Below, piece after piece: positions 27,602 to 34,980 of a stretch of 64,000 bases of DNA. Where the stretch lies: assembly GCA_043816165.1 (NCBI GenBank), contig JBDRIE010000034.1, forward strand, positions 1-64,000. The letters are read 5' to 3'. Position numbers and translations under genes: made by a program. The notes under the pieces are model-generated. The model saw only the letters and a list, made by a program, of their open reading frames with translations, did no database searches and had not been told where the DNA came from. Position 1 is the first letter of the stretch. Each line of letters begins with the position of its first letter. Source of the stretch: JAACEU01 sp043816165 (GTDB taxonomy: Bacteria; Patescibacteriota; Gracilibacteria; UBA1369; LOWO2-01-FULL-3).

Positions 27602-27793
27602 CTAGCAGTCCTTTTGACCTTGTTTCTCCTTACAGTGGCACGTTTGGGCTTCAAAATAGAAATGGTATTCTACTTCACAGAACTCACACTTGTACTTTCG
27701 GTCTGACCAGTGAAGTTCCTCTCCGTTGTGTTGTGAGCCACAGCTGATAGCTGCCATCTTATCGGACTTTTTTTTCCCCAGTTTTTTTGCCAA
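27602..27793 (-). CDS. Small Cys/His-rich protein, zinc-ribbon-like
   Basis: 63 aa, basic N-terminus, then CEFCEVEYHF, CHCKEK and a terminal KDC. The spacing suggests a metal-binding knuckle, but no family was recognised. The start is TTG at 27793, preceded by a clear SD (GGGAGA, about 8 nt), unusual in this window. A consensus promoter stands 110-140 nt upstream. Both the leader and the 3' end have structure. Confidence 0.6.
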   Translation of the reverse strand: MAKKLGKKKSDKMAAISCGSQHNGEELHWSDRKYKCEFCEVEYHFYFEAQTCHCKEKQGQKDC

Positions 27794-28097
27794 TTTTGTC
27801 TCTCCCTACAGTTTGTTTGGTTGCTACCCTACATTTCAAGTATCGGCCGACATGGCCACTACCAAAGTAGGACGATGTCTAATAAACCATTACATGACCC
27901 TTATTTATACACAATAAAAGCCCAGATGTCAAGGGTCAAGGCATAGGGACATATATAGTACACACACATTTAGGACACCGTGATAAGATTAAAGCGCTTG
28001 CTAATAACCAAAACCGCGATGTCCAAAGCAAAAAAACAAGTTTGAAAAAGGATTATGAAAATGATAGAATTGGACAGGTGAGCATAAGAAATAAAAC
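27794..28097. other. Divergent intergenic region
   Basis: Contains the long leader and promoter of the small Cys-rich gene (minus strand). Further right, about 28045-28075, is a promoter for the HTH gene (TTGAAA, 17 nt, TAGAAT). No further ORF is supported. Confidence 0.5.
27904..27932 (-). promoter_or_regulatory. Promoter of the small Cys-rich gene
   Basis: On the minus strand TTGACA (27932-27927), a 17-nt spacer and TATAAA (27909-27904). The start would be near 27897, giving a leader of about 104 nt, long for this genome. Confidence 0.65.
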
Positions 28098-28751
28098 ATG
28101 AACAGTAGAAAAGAAAAAGCAATTATATTACGCAAAAATGGAAAGAGCTATAGTGAAATTAAGAAAGCACTTGGTATTCCAAAAAGTACTCTAAGCTATT
28201 GGCTAAAAGATTTAAAAATTGACAAACATCTAAAAGAAAAGCTTCTTCAGCGAGCACATAAGGCAGGGATAGAAGCATTAATAAAAAGAAATAAGCGGCA
28301 AACTGTAATCGCGAAACAAAACGCCGAAAAAATCACTATAAAATCAGCCAAAGAGATAAAAAACGTAAATTTAGAAAAGTTAAAGCTTATTGGGGCAGCA
28401 TTATATTTCGGAGAAGGTGGAAAATCCGGAAAAAGAGTAGACTTTACGAACTCAAATCCAGAAATGATAAAAATGATTATGAAATTTTTTCGTATAATCT
28501 GCAAAGTAGAGGAAAGCAAATTTCGCGCCCAATTATCAGTCCACGAAGAAGAGAAAATTGAGACATCCAAGAGGTTTTGGTCAAAAACAACAAGGATGCC
28601 ATTGAATCAATTTATAAAAGTAAATACATCAATATCAAAGTACAGTAAGAAAAGAAGAAATAAGTTGCCATATGGAACGATTCAGATTAGAATCTCTGAC
28701 GTTAATCTTTTTCACAGGATTAACGGATGGATCCAAGGATCTATCCGTTAA
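28098..28751 (+). CDS. HTH plus LAGLIDADG-type homing-endonuclease-like protein
   Basis: 217 aa. The N-terminal helix-turn-helix (about 1-40, KSYSEIKKALGIPKSTLSYWLKDL) resembles those of resolvases. The middle LIGAALYFGEGGKSGKRVDFTNSNPEMI (split here as LIGAALYFGEGG and VDFTNSNPEM) resembles one LAGLIDADG helix and its following strand. The last codons lie in a 46-bp tandem repeat: the second copy brings a stop after GWIQGSIR. Without the second copy the frame would run on and stop inside the tRNA-Phe gene. Position next to an intron-bearing tRNA suggests a homing role, but that is inference. Confidence 0.72.
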   Translation: MNSRKEKAIILRKNGKSYSEIKKALGIPKSTLSYWLKDLKIDKHLKEKLLQRAHKAGIEALIKRNKRQTVIAKQNAEKITIKSAKEIKNVNLEKLKLIGAALYFGEGGKSGKRVDFTNSNPEMIKMIMKFFRIICKVEESKFRAQLSVHEEEKIETSKRFWSKTTRMPLNQFIKVNTSISKYSKKRRNKLPYGTIQIRISDVNLFHRINGWIQGSIR

Positions 28752-28791
28752 TCTTTTTCACAGGATTAACGGATGGATCCAAGGATCTATC
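28700..28791 (+). repeat. 46-bp perfect tandem duplication
   Basis: Two copies, 28700-28745 and 28746-28791, spanning the 3' end of the HTH/LAGLIDADG gene. The unit contains inner palindromes (GTTAATC/GATTAAC and GGATCC). Because 46 is not a multiple of 3, the second copy shifts the frame. Confidence 0.95.
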
Positions 28792-28808
28792 AAGCAAATT
28801 GAAAACAT

Positions 28809-29122
28809 GCCGGGGTAGCTCAGTGGTAGAGCAAAGGATTGAAATTCGATCCCCTCATCAGCAATGGTGAGTGAGAAAAACTGGGTGAATTCGGGGAAAT
28901 CTAAATCCCTCCATCGGCGGGACATGACAATCCCGAGCCAAGCCTACTGGGGTTTAAGTTAGTAGGAAGGTGTAGAGACTAGCGAGTGAGTCCCAACAAT
29001 AACCTCGCAAATAGCGCCCAGCTGCCCACGTGGTAGATGATATAGTCCGATCCTATAGGAAACTATAGACAGAAATAAGGAAAATCCTTGTGTCGACAGT
29101 TCAATTCTGTCTCCCGGCACCA
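28809..29122 (+). tRNA. tRNA-Phe (GAA), interrupted by an intron
   Basis: Exons 28809-28840 and 29080-29122. Joined, they give acceptor GCCGGGG/TCCCGGC (one G-U), discriminator A, encoded CCA, D stem GCTC/GAGC, anticodon stem AAGGA/TCCTT with loop TTGAAAA (anticodon GAA), and T arm GACAG-TTCAATT-CTGTC. The intron falls between U33 and G34. Confidence 0.95.
28841..29079 (+). other. Group I intron (IC3-like) in tRNA-Phe
   Basis: 239 nt. The 5' exon ends in U and the intron ends in G, as group I introns require. P1 is visible: GGATT (28836-28840) pairs with GATCC (28848-28852), giving the conserved U-G at the splice site. The core words ACAATCCCGAGCCAAGCC (near 28927) and GGTGTAGAGACTAG (near 28969) closely match those of cyanobacterial/plastid tRNA-Leu introns. 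No ORF lies within, so any endonuclease would act in trans. Confidence 0.93.
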
Positions 29123-29198
29123 AACTTGCGAGCTTGCGAGCAAGCTGCGAGCACCTATTATGTGCGAGCATAGTGTGAGCGATAGCGAACTCCTTGCA

Positions 29199-30140
29199 TC
29201 ACCCCTCTTTCACCTCATCATAAGAATATTTTTTCATCCTCTCATCGAAGAATATTTTCAATTGCTCAGGAGTAAACGCGCCTTTGTTTGTAATGATTTT
29301 TGTAAACATTGTGTGGGGGACGCGATCATGTGAATATTTCACACGCTCATACTCGATGGGCTGTGCATGATGAATACGTTTGTGTTTGTGCATAAAAACT
29401 TCAAGCTTCTTCTGAGATTTCCACAAACTGAATTTAGTTGAGTTGATGAACATATAAACCGGAGTTCCTTCGACTAAAAATTCGGAAATTATTCCATGAG
29501 TTCCAGGATTCATCACGAAATTCATAGTGTCCTTCAAAGTCAAACCACCAAAGAAAACCATATCAATAGTGTCGTGAATATGTGAAAGCATATACGAAGG
29601 AATTACTTGGAAAGGAATGCCAAGTTTGTGCATTCTCTCAATGTTGTTGTGCGTTTTATCATAATCTTGTTCCGCAATAACAACTCTAAACTTTTTACCC
29701 CTACGCTTATAATGAGCCAAAACATTCCTGACAGTTCGACTATTGTCATGAATCAAAATAGTTTTGCCTTCGACGTCTATTTCATCAGAATATTCAATTA
29801 ATCTTCGAATTTCTTCCCTGAAATTACTCAAGATTTCCTTAACCTTTTTCAAAATAACACCTTTCCATTTTTTTTCCGGGAGTTTCTGGAAATAACCATT
29901 CTTGAATTCTTTTTGCAATTTGTAAAAACAATAAATCAAAATTCCAAATCTAGGCTCCGTATTCGAAACTATTGTAACGAGATCAGTAAATTGATCACAG
30001 AAAGACGTCTTATTATCAGTCTTAAATGCTTTTATTGAAACAACCAAAGCTTGTAGCAAAAGATCCGCAAGATCCTGAGTTCCAATCTCGGCTTCCAGCT
30101 CTCTAAAGAGTGACGAAAAATGTTTTATCTTTTTTTCCAC
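29199..30140 (-). CDS. eIF2B/MtnA-like (IF-2B family) protein
   Basis: 313 aa. An N-terminal helical half (to about 130) is followed by a Rossmann-like half containing ILIHDNSRTVRNVLAHY, VVIAEQDYDKTHN, VFFGGLTLKDTMN and NPGTHGIISEF. This pattern matches the family of eIF2B alpha subunits, MtnA and ribose-1,5-bisphosphate isomerase. The exact substrate is unknown; an isomerase role is more likely than an initiation-factor role in a bacterium. Start is GTG; its G is shared with the stop of the upstream permease gene (TAGTG), so translation is coupled. Confidence 0.78.
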   Translation of the reverse strand: MEKKIKHFSSLFRELEAEIGTQDLADLLLQALVVSIKAFKTDNKTSFCDQFTDLVTIVSNTEPRFGILIYCFYKLQKEFKNGYFQKLPEKKWKGVILKKVKEILSNFREEIRRLIEYSDEIDVEGKTILIHDNSRTVRNVLAHYKRRGKKFRVVIAEQDYDKTHNNIERMHKLGIPFQVIPSYMLSHIHDTIDMVFFGGLTLKDTMNFVMNPGTHGIISEFLVEGTPVYMFINSTKFSLWKSQKKLEVFMHKHKRIHHAQPIEYERVKYSHDRVPHTMFTKIITNKGAFTPEQLKIFFDERMKKYSYDEVKEG

Positions 30141-31438
30141 TAATTAATCTTAAAAAATAAATATACACTACAGATCACCAAAATCCCGAGTGTTACAGGT
30201 AAACTAAATTTCAAATATTCAATAAAAGAAATACTTGTTCCTTTCTTCTTCGCGATATCTATACTAATAACATTAGCAGAAGCTCCAACGATCGTACCAT
30301 TTCCTCCCAAACATGCTCCAAGACTCAAAGCCCACCACAAAATAGAAATATCAGACCCACCAAGCTCAGCCTGGATCCCCATAATCACAGGGATCATTAC
30401 AGTCACAAACGGGATGTTATCCAGGATCATAGAAACAATCCCACTAACCCAAAGCACGATAAGAGCCAAAAAGAAAACATTTGAAGTAGAATGGGCTACA
30501 TATTCGCTCAAAGCCTCCAAAATCCCGGTTTTCTCCACACCTGCGACCATGATAAACAGCCCGGCAAAAAAGAACAGCGTCGTCCATTCCACATTCTTAA
30601 AAGAATCATGAATGCTATGCCTCTTCGCGGTTATCAGCCCAAGCGCAATCGCAGCAGTAAACGCTATGACATAGTTCGGTAGACCGAGCTGATGTTGCAT
30701 CAAAAACCCAATCACAGTAAGAACTAGAACTGCCACAACTTTGATCACAAAATCCTTATGAATAGTGGTTTTTACGAAATCATGTTTGATTTTTTTGATA
30801 ATAATATTCGCAGTAAAAAGTTCGATAAGATTGTCAGAAATAGGTTTAAGCTTTTTCCAATACCAAATCCCAAATACAAGCATTGTGAAAATTGCCACAG
30901 CCAAAATTGGAACCCAGAGATTGATGATGAAGTCTAAAAATGAAAACCCTGTAGCTCCACCAATAATGATATTTGGAGGATCACCAATCAATGTCAGCGC
31001 CCCACCAATATTAGAAAAGAAAATCTCCGCCATAATATATGGTTTCGGATCTTTACCCATTCCTCTAACCAATTCAATAGTTAATGGAACAATCAAAATA
31101 ACCGTAGTCACATTATCCAAAAAAGCAGAGAGGACAGCGGTTAGAATCGAAAAGAACAGGAAGATAAAGAGAGGATTTCCCTTGGTAAAGGAAGCTATCC
31201 TCACATTCAGCCATTCAAATATTCCACTCTTCGAGGCTATATGCACAAGAATCATCATTCCAAGCAAAAGGAGTATAGTCTCGAACTCAATTGCATCGAT
31301 CGCTTCCTCCGGAGTAAGAACGCCCAAAATAACCATCAATAGTGCACCAAACAGAGCCACCAAAGATTTATCAAAGACTTCGAAGGCTATGAAAGCGAAC
31401 GAAACTGCAAATATTCCTAATGCAAGATATATCTCCAT
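30140..31438 (-). CDS. ArsB/NhaD-family ion transporter
   Basis: About 432 aa with 11-12 membrane helices. Motifs include LSAFLDNVTTVILIVPL and IGGALTLIGDPPNIIIGGATG, repeated in the second half as SMILDNIPFVTVMIPV and GGNGTIVGASANVI, typical of the ArsB/NhaD/SLC13-like superfamily (Na+/H+ antiport or anion transport). ATG 31438 is chosen over TTG 31444 because TAAGAT (31450-31445, minus strand) ends 6 nt before it. The downstream IF-2B-like gene is coupled. Confidence 0.9.
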   Translation of the reverse strand: MEIYLALGIFAVSFAFIAFEVFDKSLVALFGALLMVILGVLTPEEAIDAIEFETILLLLGMMILVHIASKSGIFEWLNVRIASFTKGNPLFIFLFFSILTAVLSAFLDNVTTVILIVPLTIELVRGMGKDPKPYIMAEIFFSNIGGALTLIGDPPNIIIGGATGFSFLDFIINLWVPILAVAIFTMLVFGIWYWKKLKPISDNLIELFTANIIIKKIKHDFVKTTIHKDFVIKVVAVLVLTVIGFLMQHQLGLPNYVIAFTAAIALGLITAKRHSIHDSFKNVEWTTLFFFAGLFIMVAGVEKTGILEALSEYVAHSTSNVFFLALIVLWVSGIVSMILDNIPFVTVMIPVIMGIQAELGGSDISILWWALSLGACLGGNGTIVGASANVISIDIAKKKGTSISFIEYLKFSLPVTLGILVICSVYLFFKIN

Positions 31439-31499
31439 GAACAAATCTTAAATCTGTTTGGCGAAATATTACTCTTAAATTTTTGAAAGTCTAGTGGAA

Positions 31500-31736
31500 C
31501 TACTTAAAGTATTTCATGTATTTATGCTTATAAGTATGAATGTTATAAGCGATATTCAACAAAATAACGGCAGAAACAATCAATAGAGCAGCAACCAAAA
31601 GATCCAGTACTTGAGGATAGAATGGAATAACAACTCCAAGAACCACACACACAACCGCTAGCAGAATGAAATTAATCATCAGAACATTTAGTGTCCTGCT
31701 AATTTTTCCCAGGACAGGGACTTTATCAACATCCAT
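31500..31736 (-). CDS. Small two-helix membrane protein
   Basis: 78 aa; hydrophobic helices at about 17-37 and 42-64, basic C-terminus (YKHKYMKYFK). No family was recognised. It is the gene next in line after the structured RNA on the same strand and has its own AT-rich promoter region. Confidence 0.6.
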   Translation of the reverse strand: MDVDKVPVLGKISRTLNVLMINFILLAVVCVVLGVVIPFYPQVLDLLVAALLIVSAVILLNIAYNIHTYKHKYMKYFK

Positions 31737-31790
31737 AGAAATAAGGTTAGAAATAAGATCAAAAGTTGCCGAAATTTTAACATAATATAA

Positions 31791-31828
31791 GAAAGACCGC
31801 TAGAAGCGATTGCTAGTAGCGGTCTTTC
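31791..31828 (-). terminator. Terminator hairpin of the minus-strand RNA
   Basis: GAAAGACCGCTA and TAGCGGTCTTTC form perfect 12-bp arms. On the minus strand the stem is followed by a T-rich stretch (TTATATTATG) that also carries the promoter of the next small gene. Confidence 0.7.
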
Positions 31829-32006
31829 AAGTGGTAAACTCTCGACGACCGAAGTCATCAGGAGGATACCGGACCGATAGTCTCTCAATGGCCGAAGCCA
31901 TCAAAAGGATACCGGAGGGCTGGGATCCACTATTACAACCGAAGTCATAAAAGTGAAGGCCAGAGTGCAAAGGAGAAACAAAACCGAAGTTCCATCTCTC
32001 AAATGC
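31791..32006 (-). ncRNA. Structured RNA with repeated UUCG hairpins, opposite hpf
   Basis: Read on the minus strand, promoter and terminator bound about 215 nt. Inside are four cUUCGg hairpins (for example ATGGCTTCGGCCAT, GATGACTTCGGTCGTC, AACTTCGGTT). Two of them lie in 27-nt repeats (31847-31873 and 31890-31916, four mismatches) that also share CCGGTATCCT. No ORF of note. It ends in a perfect 12-bp hairpin. It lies divergent to hpf, whose homologue raiA adjoins a known RNA motif in other phyla; identity with that motif is not claimed. Confidence 0.75.
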
Positions 32007-32012
32007 ACATAT

Positions 32013-32041
32013 ATAATAGCATAAATTGGAAAACAATGCAA
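32013..32041 (-). promoter_or_regulatory. Promoter of the minus-strand RNA
   Basis: On the minus strand TTGCAT (32041-32036), a 17-nt spacer and extended TGC-TATTAT (32018-32013). Start near 32006. Confidence 0.7.
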
Positions 32042-32098
32042 TACCCAAAATGCAAAAAATCATATATTATAAAAACACAAATCTCTAACCAGAAATCT

Positions 32099-32470
32099 AT
32101 GGACGTCACATTCTTTCTACAGAATCTCTCCAAGCGAGAAGAAGAAACTTTTAAGGACTACGTAGACGAAAAACTACCCACCATAGCAAACTTGTTAACG
32201 AAGTTTGCCGACGATGCGCACCTACTCAAATCGACAATCGAAAAGTTTGAAAAGCACGACGCGTTTGAAGTTGAGTTTTGTTTAACACTCCCAACAAAAA
32301 CAATAGTTGCGAAGGAAGCGAGCCACAGTATAACCAAAGCAGTAGACCTATCAAAAGACAGACTTATCAGCCAGCTCAAAAAGCACATGGCCATTCTCCG
32401 GAAAGACCGTTCACACAGAACAATCAGAAAAACAGAATTGGTTAAAGAAGCTGTAGAAGTTTGGGAATAA
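32099..32470 (+). CDS. hpf: HPF/RaiA-family ribosome-hibernation factor
   Basis: 123 aa from ATG 32099 (MDVTFFLQNL). The longer frame from 32003 adds 32 residues unlike the family and crosses the promoter. It has the short HPF fold: beta strand, helix (EEETFKDYVDEKLPTIANLL), strands with FEVEFCLTLP and a second helix with AVDLSKDRLISQLKKH. It should bind the 30S decoding region in starvation. No long C-terminal dimerisation domain is present. Confidence 0.85.
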   Translation: MDVTFFLQNLSKREEETFKDYVDEKLPTIANLLTKFADDAHLLKSTIEKFEKHDAFEVEFCLTLPTKTIVAKEASHSITKAVDLSKDRLISQLKKHMAILRKDRSHRTIRKTELVKEAVEVWE

Positions 32471-32473
32471 AAT

Positions 32474-33895
32474 CTATTCACAACCTTCAAAGGAATAAAC
32501 CTCCATTCCTTGGACGTCTATTCCTAAACTAGAATCACAATACTCATCGCTCCACACGTACAGCAAGCCATGAGGGTTTTCGTGTGAATGAGTCACCACC
32601 AAATAAAAAGAATCGAAATCTCTGACCAAATCACGGAACTTCGATTTGTCGTCTTCACCAATATTGTATTCATTAAGATCATCACTAAATGGGAACGGCA
32701 TTACGTCAAATCTTCCTCGATTATAAAAATTAATCACATGAGCAATTGAAGGAGTGTGGACAACGACCGGAGCAGGATTCTCCAAAACTACATCAACCAG
32801 TCCACGATAATTCTCACCATACTCGACAGGAAACGCCGAAGCTTGCCAAGGAACCCATGTGTAAATAACAAGAACTACAATGGCAGTTTGGGCAACGAGA
32901 CTGACTCTCCTAACAGCATCCAACCCCAAAGCTACAACGCCAAGCCAAAAGGGAACCAGAAAAACCATATAGCGAATTTTCATTATAGGTTCAAAGGCTA
33001 ATGAATAAGTGAGAGGAGCGCCAATACCAATTATTAAAAACAAAACCAAGGAAAGAGATGCAAAAATACTTTTTCTAAACATTGTCCAAATTACTCCAAT
33101 CACAACCAATAGCAAAAATCCCATCAATATATACGAATTTCCATTAGAAAAATCCAAAAAGTACTCCTTCAAGTTCGAAACCGTATTTGGTGCCATCCAG
33201 TATCTCTCCACTTCCATTTGCTTCAAAAAATTGGGGAGCCAGGGAAGATAACAAACTACCACCAGAACAGCACTCCCAATTCCCAAAAAGAATTTTGAAA
33301 ATCTTTTTCCCGAATCCCAAATCAACAATAAGAAAATAAAAGCAAAAGCGAGAAGTACAAAAGCAAAGAAATTATGAGTATAAAGGCCAAAAATACAGGA
33401 AAGTATAAACAGCAACCAATAAACCCACCCAGCGCCCTCACTTTTCAAAGCCTTGTATAGAAAATAGAATCCCATAAGCGCGAAGAGTCCAAGCAATACA
33501 TACATCCTACTTTCTGTCGAAAACCCGATATGAAATGGATTTGCAGCAAGCAAGAAAGCCGACATCAGACCGGTTTCACGATCAAACATTTCAGTAATCA
33601 ATAAATACAAAAACAAAATCGATAAAACTCCAAATATCAAAGGAATTAGCCGAAATCCAAATTCATTCTCACCAAAAATCTCCAAATAAGTATGAATAAT
33701 GAAATAATAGCCGGGAGGGGACTGATCCAGCTCCGCAGTTTTATCCCAAACATCTGCATAACTCTCACCGGTACTATTGTAATAAGTAATTCCCTCATCC
33801 AGCCAAAGACTCTCATCATTCAAATGTCTAAGCCGCAAAAAAGCACCGAAAACCAAAATAGCTATCAAAAATGTAAGAGCTAATCCTTTTCTCAT
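32474..33895 (-). CDS. GT39/ArnT-like membrane glycosyltransferase
   Basis: 473 aa with about 11 membrane helices and a C-terminal extracytoplasmic domain. The acidic motif in ESLWLDEGITYYN (loop 1) is the expected catalytic Asp-Glu, and DQSPPGYYFIIH follows as in the family. Such enzymes move a sugar from a polyprenyl-phosphate carrier to a protein or lipid outside the membrane. It is the last gene of a four-gene operon and lies 14 nt after the GT2 gene that probably makes its donor. Confidence 0.9.
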   Translation of the reverse strand: MRKGLALTFLIAILVFGAFLRLRHLNDESLWLDEGITYYNSTGESYADVWDKTAELDQSPPGYYFIIHTYLEIFGENEFGFRLIPLIFGVLSILFLYLLITEMFDRETGLMSAFLLAANPFHIGFSTESRMYVLLGLFALMGFYFLYKALKSEGAGWVYWLLFILSCIFGLYTHNFFAFVLLAFAFIFLLLIWDSGKRFSKFFLGIGSAVLVVVCYLPWLPNFLKQMEVERYWMAPNTVSNLKEYFLDFSNGNSYILMGFLLLVVIGVIWTMFRKSIFASLSLVLFLIIGIGAPLTYSLAFEPIMKIRYMVFLVPFWLGVVALGLDAVRRVSLVAQTAIVVLVIYTWVPWQASAFPVEYGENYRGLVDVVLENPAPVVVHTPSIAHVINFYNRGRFDVMPFPFSDDLNEYNIGEDDKSKFRDLVRDFDSFYLVVTHSHENPHGLLYVWSDEYCDSSLGIDVQGMEVYSFEGCE

Positions 33896-33909
33896 ATCGG
33901 TGCCGCGTG

Positions 33910-34620
33910 TTAATCAAATAAATTGAATCTAATAATATGCCAAAAAGCTGCTGCACCATCCTTCCATCCGATCTTTTTACCTTCGTCATAAGTTCGACCA
34001 TAATACGAAATTCCGATTTCAAAAATTCTGAATCGAGCTTTCGACACACGAGCAGTAAACTCAGGCTCAAAACCAAAACGATTGGATTTTAGTTTTGGCA
34101 AAACCTTTTTCAAAACCTCACGAGTGAAAACTTTATAACACGTTTCCATATCGGTCAGATTCAGATTGGTGAACATATTACTCATCCAAGTCAGAGTTTT
34201 ATTTCCCAAAGAATGCCAATAAAGTAGGACCCTGTGGGGTTCTCCTCCCATAAATCTGGAACCGTAAACAATATCTGCTTTATTCTCCAGAATTGGATTT
34301 AGAAGTTTTACGTATTCTCTTGGGTCGTATTCCAAGTCCGCATCCTGAATGATTATGATATCTCCGGTAGCTTTTTTGAAACCTGTTCGCAGAGCCACTC
34401 CCTTCCCTTTGTTTTTCCTGTGATAAAAAACTTTATATTTCTTTTCCAATTTTTTGAGAATATCGCGAGTGCCGTCCATAGAGTAGTCATCAATAAGAAT
34501 GATTTCACGAGTCATCCCTTTCGGCAAAGTGGCTTTCTCAACTACTTTTAAGAGATCCTCCAAAGTTTCCTTTTCATTATAAATGGGAATTACGATTGAA
34601 ACTTTTTTAAACTTTTTCAT
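33910..34620 (-). CDS. GT2 glycosyltransferase, DPM1/ArnC-like
   Basis: 236 aa GT-A fold: VSIVIPIYNEKETLEDLL at the start, DDYSMDGT and QDADLEYDP (metal-binding DxD-type) and a C-terminal GWKDG. No C-terminal membrane helices. It probably loads a sugar on undecaprenyl phosphate for the GT39 protein. It overlaps the preceding SMR-like gene by 4 nt. Confidence 0.92.
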   Translation of the reverse strand: MKKFKKVSIVIPIYNEKETLEDLLKVVEKATLPKGMTREIILIDDYSMDGTRDILKKLEKKYKVFYHRKNKGKGVALRTGFKKATGDIIIIQDADLEYDPREYVKLLNPILENKADIVYGSRFMGGEPHRVLLYWHSLGNKTLTWMSNMFTNLNLTDMETCYKVFTREVLKKVLPKLKSNRFGFEPEFTARVSKARFRIFEIGISYYGRTYDEGKKIGWKDGAAAFWHIIRFNLFD

Positions 34621-34979
34621 GCGCTTTTAAATACAAGAACTATTCCAAATGAGATAAATAATACCCCCAGAATCCTAACCAACGTCACCTGTTCTCCTAG
34701 TAGTCCCCAAGATACTAAAATCACTGCTATATACCCAAGACTAAGCATCGGATAAGCATAGCTCAAATCTTTGTGAGAAAGCGCCAAAATCCAAAAAACA
34801 CTACCGATCAAATACAAAAAAAGCCCTCCAAGAACAGCAGGCGAAGTAAACGCCTTGAAAATACTCATAAAATTAAATGCCAATGCTCCAAGCTTGTTTA
34901 CGCCTGTCTTTAGCACAGTCTGACCGGCAACATTAAAAGCAATACTGATTAGAATAAAAATATTTCCCATCGCGACCAA
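34617..34979 (-). CDS. SMR/EamA-like four-helix transporter
   Basis: 120 aa, four membrane helices. It resembles the ArnE/ArnF-type flippase subunits or small multidrug transporters (AYPMLSLGYIAVILVSWGLLGE). Its place between a nucleotide-sugar enzyme and a polyprenyl-P glycosyltransferase favours a role in flipping the lipid-linked sugar. Starts 1 nt before the end of the upstream spacing and overlaps GT2 by 4 nt. Confidence 0.85.
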   Translation of the reverse strand: MVAMGNIFILISIAFNVAGQTVLKTGVNKLGALAFNFMSIFKAFTSPAVLGGLFLYLIGSVFWILALSHKDLSYAYPMLSLGYIAVILVSWGLLGEQVTLVRILGVLFISFGIVLVFKSA

Positions 34980-34980
34980 T

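Noticed and set aside
31847..31960. Repeats before hpf as a CRISPR array
   Set aside because: Only two good copies and no uniform spacers; the repeated word is a UUCG hairpin on the minus strand, fitting an RNA instead.
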